A stretch of DNA of 64,000 nt, taken from Arbacia lixula (Eukaryota > Echinodermata > Echinoidea > Arbacioida > Arbaciidae). Both the position numbers and the translations under genes were made by a program. Under the pieces are notes generated by a model. That model saw only the letters and a list, made by a program, of their open reading frames with translations. It was not told the origin of the DNA and searched no databases. Position 1 is the first letter of the stretch; each line of letters starts with the position of its first letter. Below, piece by piece: positions 40,995 through 51,693 of the stretch. The stretch covers positions 15,814,758 through 15,878,757 of the forward strand of contig OZ022593.1 in the NCBI GenBank assembly GCA_963669155.1. Direction: 5' to 3'.

Positions 40995-43195
40995 TCTTAC
41001 AAGTTACTGCGACCAGCCCGCTCACTGCGTGAGCGCTGAGCGGGCTGCGGACCACGTAGCCCCGGGACTGCTCCGGCGCAGCGGGAGCGTCCTGAGGGCT
41101 CGCCACCAATATCCTTGAACGTCGGGTCCGACTACTAATAAATCGACCCGTACACATGAATGAATTACTAATTTCAAGTACATCTATCACATATGAATGG
41201 CTAAATGTATTGAATGTAGGCCTATACTTGCTAGGGACGCCCACAAAATATTAAAACAACTCCAAAATACAAATGCTCACCATATATGCTTGTTTGCAAT
41301 ATTGATAATCCATAGAAATCATTAATTTTGGCAAAATAACATGAAAAGTATTTATTTAAACAAAATTTTTGCATCGTCTCCGAGTCACAGATAATACGGC
41401 TACACTGTACACAAAATTTGCTAATATTAACTAACGATCTACCGGTACTCGCTTAGCGTATATTCCGGTGGGTTGCTGAATCCGCACGGGATCAGCCAGC
41501 CTATTGTTCCGTCAGGCATATTGCCAATCGGACTTTCTGCGAGCGTGCGATGGGGGCATGCCAACGGCGCAGCACGGCCGATACATTTTCCGATATACAT
41601 GTAGTATAGTGCGCGCGTGTGCGGGACGCCATGTCCGCGCAAGCCACGCATCGCGGTCAGCTATATATAGCGCCGATCCAACCGGCTCGGCTTAGCTTAG
41701 CCGACTGTGGCGGCCACGGGCAACTACATGTACCCGGAGCTATCGTAGCAGCCGACAAGCGAGGCTTAGAATTGCGTGACGATTGTCGTTGCCTCCTCCG
41801 GAATTTCATGAAATTTATCAACACCGCATATTCATAGATCTAAACATGGGCTCATAAAACCCTTTTGCGGCACAACTGTGCCTTTGTAAAACGTTATAAA
41901 TCAAAAGCCAAATAGAAGCTCAGTATTTACTCTTGACACTATTCTTGTTTCGAATTGATCCACAAAACGGAACATTTTCGTTTTCACCATAATTCACGAA
42001 GAAGTGAAGTGGATTTTCAAAAACTTACCGCTTCGATCTCGCTCGGTCATCGCAGCTTTCCCAAAACTTTTTGTTGCATATGAAAGAAGAACTCACAGGG
42101 TTGTCGAACTGAAAATCTCAACCCATAAATTTACTTTGATTATATTCTACATCGGAATTCCGCTACCCGAACAGATCACGCATCTCACAAATTGCGCCCA
42201 CCATTTTGCCATTCCGTTTTCGCACTTACGTGTGAAGCGCCATCTAGTGACACATGGGCGTCCCTATACTTGCACTATAAAAATGTTCAAAATTTTGAGA
42301 AATGTTACATATTTCCTCTTCACATATCTTTCTAACAAATACATTCCGTCAAGGCTGCCATCTTGGCTGTTCGAAAATGTACACAAATATATGGGAGTTG
42401 GCGCATGCGCATAAACTTTAATCTTCACCACCGCAGCTGCCATCGCGTCGATCTTGAAATTCTGAACCACTTTAGTTCGTAAACAAAAATAAAAAAAATA
42501 CAACATGGATTAAAATCATCTTTAAACCAGCCACGGGACAATTCAGGTATATATTCTGCATGAATATGTGCAATACATCTGAGTTTTGAGCAAACAGAAT
42601 TGCTCAAATTTACTGATCTAATCACGACTTCGTTGCTCCGAAGCTTGGTGTTACGCAGTAACGGAGCACGGAGCTTTGAAGCAAGGAAGTCGATATTAGT
42701 AGTGATTATATTAGTTGGTTTCAGTAATTCTGTAACTCAAAATTCAAATCTATTGCACATACTTACGTAAAATATATACCTAAATAGGTCCGGAGTTGGT
42801 TTGAAGATGAATTTAATCCATGTTTTTTTTAAATTGTTTTCGACCTAAACTTCTAAAGACTAAGTAAAGTGGTTCAGAATCGCACGACAGTTGCTGCGAT
42901 GCAAAACTCATGAGCATGCGCCAGTTCCCCTTTACAGTATACGTTTTTGAAGCAGCCAAGATGGCAGCCTCAGCAGACCGAATTTGTTACAAAGATCATG
43001 ATCATATGTGAAGAGGAAATATGTAACGTTGCTTAACATTTTCACTTTTATACTTCAGGTATACTATACATTCAATACATTTAGCCATTTATATGTGATG
43101 AATGTACTTGAAATGAGTAATTCATTCATGTGCATGGGTTGATTTTTCAGTAGTCGGACCAGACATGCAAGGAAATTGGTGGTGAGCCGTCAGGA
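40995..43195. mobile_element. Large fold-back element interrupted by a hAT-like insertion
   Basis: The left arm (about 41085-42630 without the insertion) is an inverted copy of the right arm (about 42660-43195). The arms meet head to head around 42645 (CTTCGTTGCTCCGAAGCTT, then GGAGCACGGAGCTTTGAAG). The outer left flank 40995-41085 is a GC-rich palindromic tract around GCCCGCTCACTGCGTGAGCG. The family also has a single arm at 35935-36500. No transposase is visible. Confidence 0.75.
41232..42265. mobile_element. hAT-like non-autonomous element with 8-bp target duplication
   Basis: The ends are TAGGGACGCCCA and TGGGCGTCCCT. The exact 8-bp duplication ATACTTGC flanks the element at 41224-41231 and 42266-42273. 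Paralogous arms at about 36350 and 43060 lack the insertion, confirming the empty site. An 8-bp duplication and TAGGG-type ends are hallmarks of the hAT superfamily. The interior holds a CpG-rich block (about 41440-41790) and no recognisable transposase. Confidence 0.85.
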
Positions 43196-44417
43196 CGCTA
43201 TCTTACAAGAAGCCGTGCCTGTGGCGTGGGCGTGGCGTGCGCTGTGGGTCTTTATTCAGCCATTTAATAATCAGATCAACATTTCAGATCGTAACACCTA
43301 CCTTGGAAAAAGCGGATTAACTTGATGTATGCCACATGTGTATGTATTCACAAGTATTAAATACACACAAATCCCATATCCTTTAATTAAATAATTGACG
43401 TTCCCATGGCCATGCGAATGATTTGGTCGGGTCCGCCCATGATTCGGAAATCAGAAAAACATGCGCAACAACGCATTACAATGAAAAACACACTCACTTA
43501 CATCACCACTGTACAAAAATCATTCCAGAAATCAACAGAAAAAAGTAAAAAAATTGATCAAAATTATATCCACATGACTTATGAGGCACTAAGAAAAGAG
43601 GTTCGCCGTATGAAGTTGACGTTATGATTTTCGCATGTGCCATTACACAGCCAGTGTATTTCCCATAGTATAACAAACATTTTTGGGGTCCACGGCAAAC
43701 TGCTATCCATGAGTCCGTTACATCGGAAACTCATATAACTCCCCCCTAGTTACGGCCTCCGTACGAGTTAGCAAACGGGTATGCCATTTCAGCGGCTTTC
43801 TGTACAAGCGCTCGCATGTGTCGAAACCCCCATTCATTAACACTGACCAATTCATGGCTATACAAGTGACCGAACAAAGGCAAGGTAGACCAAATCATGG
43901 CAAAAAATAACGGTTTCGTACTCATAACTACCTAATTTCTATGTTTACTCCACAGATCTTTTTACAACTGGCATTTGGTAAAGTACTTTTTTTAACATTG
44001 ATGACTTGCAAAAATATTTACCGATTATACAATATCATATCTTTAAAGCTGAAAAAGCCTTAAGTGGCCGAATCATGGGCGTGTTACTCTATTGGGCTAC
44101 TAGTACGACAATTACGAGTACTATCATCCTTTAGAAAGCAAAACACGTATTTTTATTCGTTTTCCAGGTTGGTTTATTATGTGCAAAACCTGTGATTTAC
44201 ATATTCATATTTTTCAGATGTAAGTTAAAAGGTACACAATTCCATCTCTTTCCCCCTGGCTGTTTGGTCTGTAGCCAGGGCCTCAGTTGTCTTTAGGCAG
44301 CTGTTGAGGAAGGGAGCAGCAATACCAAGACGTGACCAGCCAGGTCAGCATTGGAGCAGCCATACAAGCCCAGCATTACTGAGGGTTCCATCCATTATCA
44401 CCAGCAAGATCGGAACG

Positions 44418-46263
44418 ATGGCTAATAGCGGTGGGCCTGTAGAGACCAGCATTAGGGAGAAGCTCTCACAAACTTTCCAGGTTAGTATGGTCCACCCCAC
44501 CCCCCCCCCCCCCCCATCTCCCTCTATGTCCATTGCAGAACACACAAATTTGCCACAATTCTGTAGCCGTAATAGCATACGGCTGGAAATGTGACATCAC
44601 CTTGCATAAATCCAGTGACCAAATGCTGCGATTCAGCCGGTCGCAGATTCATATGACTGATCAGAGCATGTCATCTGTGTTGGCTTTAAGAAGGATGCAA
44701 CCTGTATTTTCAGGTGTCAAGTGGTGTTCTGATGGCAATGTTTTTGTTGAGGACAGATAGCTAAAATATCCTGAGACAACAAGCATCAACAAATGTTTTG
44801 CAACATCCGATCCTGCAGTATTTTTAGGTGTTAAGTGGTGTTTTGATAACTAGTTGCTCACATTTTATGGACTTGCTATTGTTGAGGATAGATGACTGGC
44901 GTTATGAGCGAACACCCACCAAAAGATATTTTATAAGTGAATTTTTTTTGCACAGTGAATCACATGAACACCTTGAAAACTGAATATTTTATTGATAATA
45001 ACTCTAAATCAAACATATTTTTATACTGTCTGATATGTATCTGTAATTTGAGAACGCAATTAATTGCTATGACATAAGGATGCAAAGATATCTATCTGTT
45101 CCCTACGCTTCTTTTCTTTCATGACCGCTTAATCAGTTATTTGGAAGTAAGTGCGGTACGTGGCAGCTCTGTGTCTGTCGCAAAATATAAATTGCAGTTG
45201 CTGTCTATAACAAGATCATTCTGTGATATCGTAACCATAACTTCACTTACAGAATGATTGGCAGGTGATACTTGAAATGATTTCTTGGCGATGTAGAAAT
45301 AATTTCAGAATCACAAACTTATTTTGTGTGTTTAATTAGGGTTCTTCTTTTGATGAGAAAGAGCTAAATCTCTGCATGATGATCCCCTTTCATCTCCCTT
45401 GTTAGCCTGCCCACCTGGAGGTGATTAATGAGAGCAACATGCACAACGTCCCCCGTGGCTCAGAGACTCACTTCAAGGTGGTGGTCGTCTCAGAAGCCTT
45501 TGAGAAGGAGAGCCTCATCAAACGCCACCGCCTAGTCAACGCAGCGCTGAAGGCGGAGCTGGACGGCCCAGTACACGCATTGTCTATCCAGGTGGGTGTC
45601 TTCATGATAATTCCATTCTGTCTGTTAAGTTGGGTCGAACTTGTCAATTATTCTGACTTAACACAATCTCCATACGACATATGGCAGAAAGTCATGCTGT
45701 AATATATCACACAGCAAAATCCATTTTTTTTGTAGTCATGTCCGCTTCTGGTGTCATAGACTGGTACACTAATGCACTAGACCAGGAACAGACATGACTG
45801 CAAACAAAATCTGAATGTGGCTAAGCAATGCATCAAGGGACAACATTTTCATACATGTGGTTTGAAGAATTGGTACTATAATAGATGGCGTCATTGAGCT
45901 TTTAGCATTATAGTAGCTGTCTCCATTTTTCCTTTCTCCCGTATTCTCCCTCTCCCTCTCTCTCTGTCCCTTTCTCTTTTCCACACGCCTTCTCTCTTTC
46001 TTCACTCTCTCTTCTCCCTCTTTCCTACCCCTCTCCTTTTCATTCTGTCACCCTCTCTCCCTCCCCTCATGCTTTCTCTCTTTTTCCCGCCGTCTCCCTC
46101 TCTCCCCCTCTCTTCCCGTTTCTCCCAATTCCTCTGCCCCTAAACTCTCTCTCCCCTCCAGGCCAAGACCCCATCCCAGTGGTCAGTCAATGCAACTGTC
46201 TCCAAATCTCCTCCGTGTCTTGGTGGAATGGCCAGAGAGGAGAAGAGCCAGCCTGTCACGTGA
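44418..46263 (+). CDS. BOLA1: BolA-like protein 1
   Basis: Exons 44418-44480, 45406-45591 and 46162-46263 join in phase 0 to give 116 residues. The BolA core runs from PVETSIREKL to VHALSIQAKTPSQW. It contains GSETHFKVVVVSEAFE and the invariant histidine motif KRHRLVNAAL. The loop His in NESNMHNVP, which with the invariant His serves as an Fe-S ligand in BOLA1, is also kept. The C-terminal SPPCLGG matches vertebrate BOLA1, not BOLA2 or BOLA3. BOLA1 is a mitochondrial partner of glutaredoxin 5 in Fe-S cluster handling and redox balance. The frame stays open upstream of the chosen ATG to a splice-acceptor-like TTTAGGCAG ending at 44300. The intervening basic, Ser-rich residues (RKGAAIPRR) could be a mitochondrial presequence starting in an exon I could not find. 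Confidence 0.93.
45925..46160 (+). repeat. Long polypyrimidine (CT-rich) tract abutting the BOLA1 exon 3 acceptor
   Basis: About 235 bases of almost pure C/T lead directly into CCTCCAG at 46161. It is a normal acceptor pyrimidine tract greatly expanded by CTCTCCCT-type repeats. It could bind several polypyrimidine-tract proteins, but only its composition is observed. Confidence 0.85.
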
Positions 46264-47336
46264 CATCAAAAACTCAACCAGGCTGTGCTCAGATCTGGCT
46301 GTCAATTCCTAAATGACTCTTTACTATATTATGTGATACCACAATTTATTATTACCATTTATGTGGAATCTGGTCTCTCCAAGGGCCTACTATATAGCTT
46401 TTGATAATACTTATATGTACATCAGAAGGAGACACTGCTCAACACAAATCTACAACAGAATGGTACTTCAAGTATGTAACAAAATTGTGTTTTGGGGGAT
46501 AGCCTGTCTTGCGCAAGTGCAAATATATCATGCAAATGGGACTCGTAATTTGTGAGCCCTGTATTGGTGGGCGTGTCTCCCACACTTGAGATTTGTTGTC
46601 ACGCCAGGTAAGTATTTTAACTCTTTATTGCAAATCAGAAACTGCAGAGGTTGTGAAAGCTTGTAATTTGTCAGATAATGTCTTAATCATGAGGACTGTG
46701 TGAGAGCACAGTTGAACGTTTTACAGCTATCTGTTGAAGTGACTAAAGCTGCCTTCATTCATTTGGCAGAGGGCAGCAGAGTGTTTATAACATTTGTTGA
46801 ATGTTGATTTTCTGTATATGTTTCAGAAGGTGTTTAAATGAGGGTTTAAAAGAATTTGCAAGACCATGATATATTGCTGAACACATTTAAAAAGCCTAAT
46901 TGTATGTGGACAAAAATTAAGTAAAACAAACTGTTAAGTGATCTCTGATCCTCAAAGAGTGGATGCAAGACGTAGTACTAGAGACAAAATTCAAGTTATG
47001 CAATAAGCCAGTGGCAAGTGACAAGTAGAATGGACAGGGACTGGTAAAAGTCCCAACTTGATTGAACCAGCTGGTTTGTAAAAAATGTACTGAAACGGTT
47101 GTTCTTTACAAGATAATGGTAAGGGATAGCAGTGGTAATGATTAAATGCTCCATAACCATCACATCACCATTCTACCATGACCACGGGTTCCATTTCATG
47201 CTTTATTTTCGGATAACATAAAGGAAAATTGTTTTAAAAATGATGCAATTGTTGAAATCAAACGAGACTGTGACCTGTGATGATGGCAGAACTGTATTAC
47301 AATGATTATAGGTGCCATAATCTTAAAGGGAATATA

Positions 47337-47692
47337 CTGTACTGGGAAGACAAAAATGCCTTCAAAAGGGTGATCGTGAGCAATCTTCTTGCCAATGGTG
47401 TTAAATTCATGTATTGTCCATTTTAGAAACTTGCTGAAAGTTACTTGCCCTCATATGATCCACATGTGGAGTAAGTAGTGATTAAATCACAAATCCTCGA
47501 AATGTTCGGCCTGAACAATTTGAAGATTTGTGATTTAATCACTAATTACTACAAATGTGGATAATTCTATGGCAAATAACTTTCAGCAAGTTTCTAAAAT
47601 GGACAATACATAAATTTAAGACCATTGGCAAGAAAATTACTCATGATCACCTTTTGAAGGCATTTTTGTCTTCCCAGTACAGTATATTCCCT
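47337..47692. mobile_element. Fold-back MITE of about 356 bp, bounded by TTAA
   Basis: AGGGAATATACTGTACTGGG on the left is exactly inverted at the right end (CCCAGTACAGTATATTCCCT). TTAA lies at both joints. Inverted similarity continues through AAAAATGCCTTCAAAAGG, TGTCCATTTTAGAAACTTGC and GATTAAATCACAAATC almost to the centre. It is non-coding. Confidence 0.85.
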
Positions 47693-47974
47693 TTAATCAT
47701 GGCCATACCTTGCATTTAATTTTAGTGCCTCTTTTGAAGAGGTCAGCTCTGAAAAGAGACCTTTTTGATTAGACGTTTATCAGAAATTGATATGGCCCTA
47801 TATTTCGTGATGAGGGTTGCACTTGGGGAATGTATGTATTTATAGTAAACATTCAATGTAATAAAATGTATCATAAATAAAAACTTATTGTGTATGTTGT
47901 TTTTAATTGCCATGGTAATTGTTTTGTCTATACTTGTGTAGCTTTAGAGCATTACATATAATACACCTCTCTTT

Positions 47975-48110
47975 CTCTCTCCATCTATCTGTCTCTCCAC
48001 TGTCTCTTTCTTTCTTTCTCTCTCTATGTCTCTTTCTTTCTCTCTCTCTCTCTCCCCCCCTCTTTCTTTCTCTCACTCTTTGTCTATGTGCCTCTCTCTT
48101 CCTCTTTTTA
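47975..48110. repeat. CT-rich microsatellite
   Basis: TCTC/TTTC repeats with a C-run at 48053-48060. Apparent Ser/Leu-rich frames over it are by-products of the repeat. Confidence 0.9.
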
Positions 48111-51100
48111 TTTTCTTGTTTTTAATGCTCTCACCATTACAAACTCACTACATTTACTACAGACAAACTCGCATAAATAGATCTTGTGCTGTATTCTCTG
48201 GTTGTTTTATTGTCTATGTACACGTCCAATGATACATATATTACACATGCCGTTCTTGCGATTCAACATTTTCAAATACGCAAAACATGGCAAATATTCT
48301 ACATAATCTCAATCTTATGACAGTCATTATGATACATGAAAAACCTGACATCGCATATTACCAACGTCATCTTCAGACATACTAAATACGTCATACTATG
48401 CACATTTCATAGAATACATATATCTGTACAATCAGGAATACAATGTACACTCACAGTACGCATAATGTATCTATATTATGTACACAGCCAAGTTTTCTGA
48501 AAATATATATAAAGTTAAAAAGAGAGTGCTATTCGTATATATTTTTTTTGTAGTTTTCTTCATTTCCGATACTTTTAAATCTTCATAAATTAGGTGAAAA
48601 ATATTCAATGTATTACAAGCAGTTGGCAGTTCACAATCAGTTTCGTTTCAGAGGTACTTAAAATGCACTATCACCAAAGGAAATTTGGTGCTGTAACTCG
48701 TTTATAGCATACATCTTTGAGTGCAATAAATAAATCTCAGCAAAGACAACGCATACAATTAAACTAGTTGCGATTTATGTGCCCACTAATTTCATCTTCT
48801 AGCTTCTGAGAAAAATTAGGAGTGTGCTTACGTGTAAACTGTTAGACTTGATTATAAATAACGGGATGCAAGAGAGAAATTAATCCCTCTGTCTAAGTCC
48901 TTGGCTACGAATTTGAGTAAATATCTGTAAATAACTCTGGGTCAGTGAATTTAAAAAAAGGCAGTTACGAGTGAAAACATTTCAGCTTAAAAAGCAGATA
49001 GTGACAGTATCTCATTTAAATTCCATTAACCTTGCATCATGACATAATTCAATCGTATGAAATGTCTCAATGTGTTACTTCCACATTTTGGACAAGTAAT
49101 ATGTACATTGTCACATAAATCTTTTTTTTTCTATCAAAGAGGATTTTGGTCTGGCACAAAATGGAGAAATAGTCATGATCAGACCACAATCTGCATTTTT
49201 TTTCTGACAAATCAATTACAAGAATGAATCACATGTTCTCAATCATGTTCTTTGTTGTGAAGTCCATTTTAACAAACATATTTTGGATGGAGATACCATT
49301 CCCATCTGAACCAAAAACATTGGGCCCCCTTATACTATCCTCATATAAAAGCTGGAGAAAGGTGTCTTTCATAATAAATTGTACAATAAAAATATCCAGG
49401 ATTTTTTTGATAATTCAAGTTGGAATTATCCTGGAATGTTCTTACCCTGCTCCTACCAATTTAACAAATAAATTAACATCATATCAAGACATTTATTTTC
49501 CTTTCTGAAAACTGCTTTTTCACTTTAGTTTAGAATCCTGCCAGATTTACAGAATACTGTACTAAGTAAAAAATTATTATTAAGAACAAATATCCAGGTC
49601 CTCCCATTACCACATGTTATGATCACTAGACCCTTAAAAAACACAGAAGAATTGAGACAAGTCTACCCTGTCAACACTTTGTATGGAGGATGACAAATAC
49701 ATCTTGTAGAAAATTCCTACTTCTTTATAAAGACACTGAAAATTACATAAAAGTTCTTTACATAAAGAATTTTTGAATTTTGGCACAAATAGTAAAAAAG
49801 GTACAAGACAAAATTTTAAAAAAATGAGAGAAATAGGCAAGTCACAACTATTATCATCATTTGTAAAGCATTAAAATTAAATCATGAGTGAACCCGGGTC
49901 TGTATTATTGCATTGCTCCTGTTTGCAACCCATATCATTTACTTTAACTTTCTTACTGTTGAATAATATTTAGGTTTTAGGTAACAACAAAATCCTATTG
50001 GACATCCTCTCCAACACTACCTTTGTATTTTTTTCAAACATTAAATCTCAAAAGTCGTGTATCTTTTCACATCATTGTTATATATCACAAATGTGATTTT
50101 GGTTATTTTTCTTCTTTATTTATCCCGCCAAACAAACTCCAGAAAAGGACGAGCATCCATAAATCATGAATGAATTCAGCCTTTCAATATGCTAATTTGC
50201 TAGCAAGATGCGGGGTTCCCACAAGCACGTTTTGGTCAGTTTAAACTCTTCGTATGCCACGTGTGCATCAGCGATAGATTCTAGAGAGTAGCATTTTGAC
50301 TGGGCCAGAAAGGGTTAAAGATAAATAAATACATAAAAAATTCTACCGCCCTACATCCAAAATATCCTTACATACATTTCAGTGTGAAACAGAATATATT
50401 ATATCCTATTTAAAAAAGAAATAAAGATGATGAAATGGCATCAACATTGATATTTCATTTAATCAAACCTAGATGTTTTGGATTTGTCAGCATTCCATTG
50501 CAAACATATTTACAATTCAGACATCATTGTAAAGTCATTTTTGAAGAGGAAAATTTCATAAGTTATATAGAGATCTAACAGGCAAGAAATTTGAATTATA
50601 ATAATCAAACATATCTGTGATCTTCAAGTGCTTTCATGTTACAAGACATGTGGTAGCTGAACTTCAGATATTTCATCACAAAATAATATGAAGAAAGAAA
50701 TCAAAGCAAACAAACAAACAAAAAAGTGAGGGTGACAATGAAATCGATTACCCCCTGTACTGTTAACAGCTTGTAAGAAATACTTGTTTTGGACAGCGAT
50801 AGATCAGCCCCTTTTTAATACTGGAAATAGCGAATCCATTTATCAGATGAAAAAGATTCAAGCAAATATCTGATGCCCACTGCATCACCCGCCAATTTCT
50901 TCACTGGATATAAATAGATTTTGAGCTTGTCTGTTTCTCATCGCTTCCTCTTAATCTCCAATCCTCGCTACAAAGAGCTTCAGAGTTCATCCCCATCTCT
51001 ATCTGAGTTCCACAGGACGTCGCTTGCTGCAACCAGACTCCACGATGTACCAACGCAGATCTTCAAAGGCTCACTTGTGCCGTTTTTGAGCAGCAATAAT

Positions 51101-51693
51101 ATTTGCAAACATCGGAGGTGCAGAAAATAGTCATTAATTTCTCTCACAAATCTGCGTTTTTGTCCATCCACAGTTCCCAATGGAATGTCACACATCCAAT
51201 GGTGTTTGAGGACGTTGTTCATGCAATGCTGGTGTACAAGTGTCCGGTGTCCATGGCAACTGCGCCTATGAAGTCTTCGCTGTTGATGATGAGCATTGCA
51301 ACCTGTAGATAGGAAGAGACAAAGGGTAAAATTTGTTATGACCCAATCTTCACTAGACTACCAGTAATCTGATATCTGATATTTTATTTTCTCTCAACAA
51401 AGCCATAATTTCACTCTTTATCTCATATCTATACATATCATCTGTCTTTCATTTATACAATTTGTGTGTTTATATCCATTTGAATATCATAATCATTTTA
51501 TTGTTTCACATTTTTGTATGTTCATTTTTAGACAAGTGAGAAAAAATTAACCTGAAATCATCTGAACAACGGTTATTCCATGATGAGGCATATCAAGCGA
51601 GGGATAGCTTTACAAAGGACTTCTTATTCTCCAAAACACAATAAAAATGGGGGATACTTAAGGTAATGAATAAAATAGGATTCAGACTTGGAC

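Larger units (their letters stand above)
35695..44417. other. Repeat-built intergenic spacer between the NTPase gene and BOLA1
   Basis: The two genes are transcribed away from each other from this 8.7-kb spacer, so promoters for both must lie within it. No coding sequence is supported. Identified content is a single arm of a fold-back family (35935-36500), TG microsatellites (37888-37919, 38294-38397), a hairpin (37991-38048), an inverted-repeat element (38559-39137), a pair of dispersed repeats (40080-40547) and a large fold-back structure interrupted by a hAT-like element (40995-43195). In 43200-44290 I see no recognisable feature. Confidence 0.7.
46264..51693. other. Intergenic region between BOLA1 and RASGEF1 (tail-to-tail)
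   Basis: Both genes end toward this region, so it holds their 3' UTRs. Candidate polyadenylation signals are AATAAA near 47862 and 47874 on the plus strand (BOLA1), and minus-strand AATAAA at about 51497-51502, some 195 bases beyond the RASGEF1 stop. An inverted-repeat element lies at 47337-47692 and a CT microsatellite at 47975-48110. From 48130 to 51265 I see nothing recognisable. Confidence 0.6.

Noticed and set aside
42004-42414. 136-residue open frame in the intergenic spacer, considered as a transposase remnant
   Set aside because: It crosses the right end of the hAT-like element into the fold-back arm and has no recognisable transposase motif.
43406-43627. 73-residue open frame upstream of BOLA1, considered as a first exon
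   Set aside because: It has no donor in a phase compatible with the BOLA1 frame and no targeting-like composition.
47919-48232. Leu/Ser-rich hydrophobic frame resembling a membrane protein
   Set aside because: It is an artefact of the CT-rich repeat. There is no start context, family match or exon structure.
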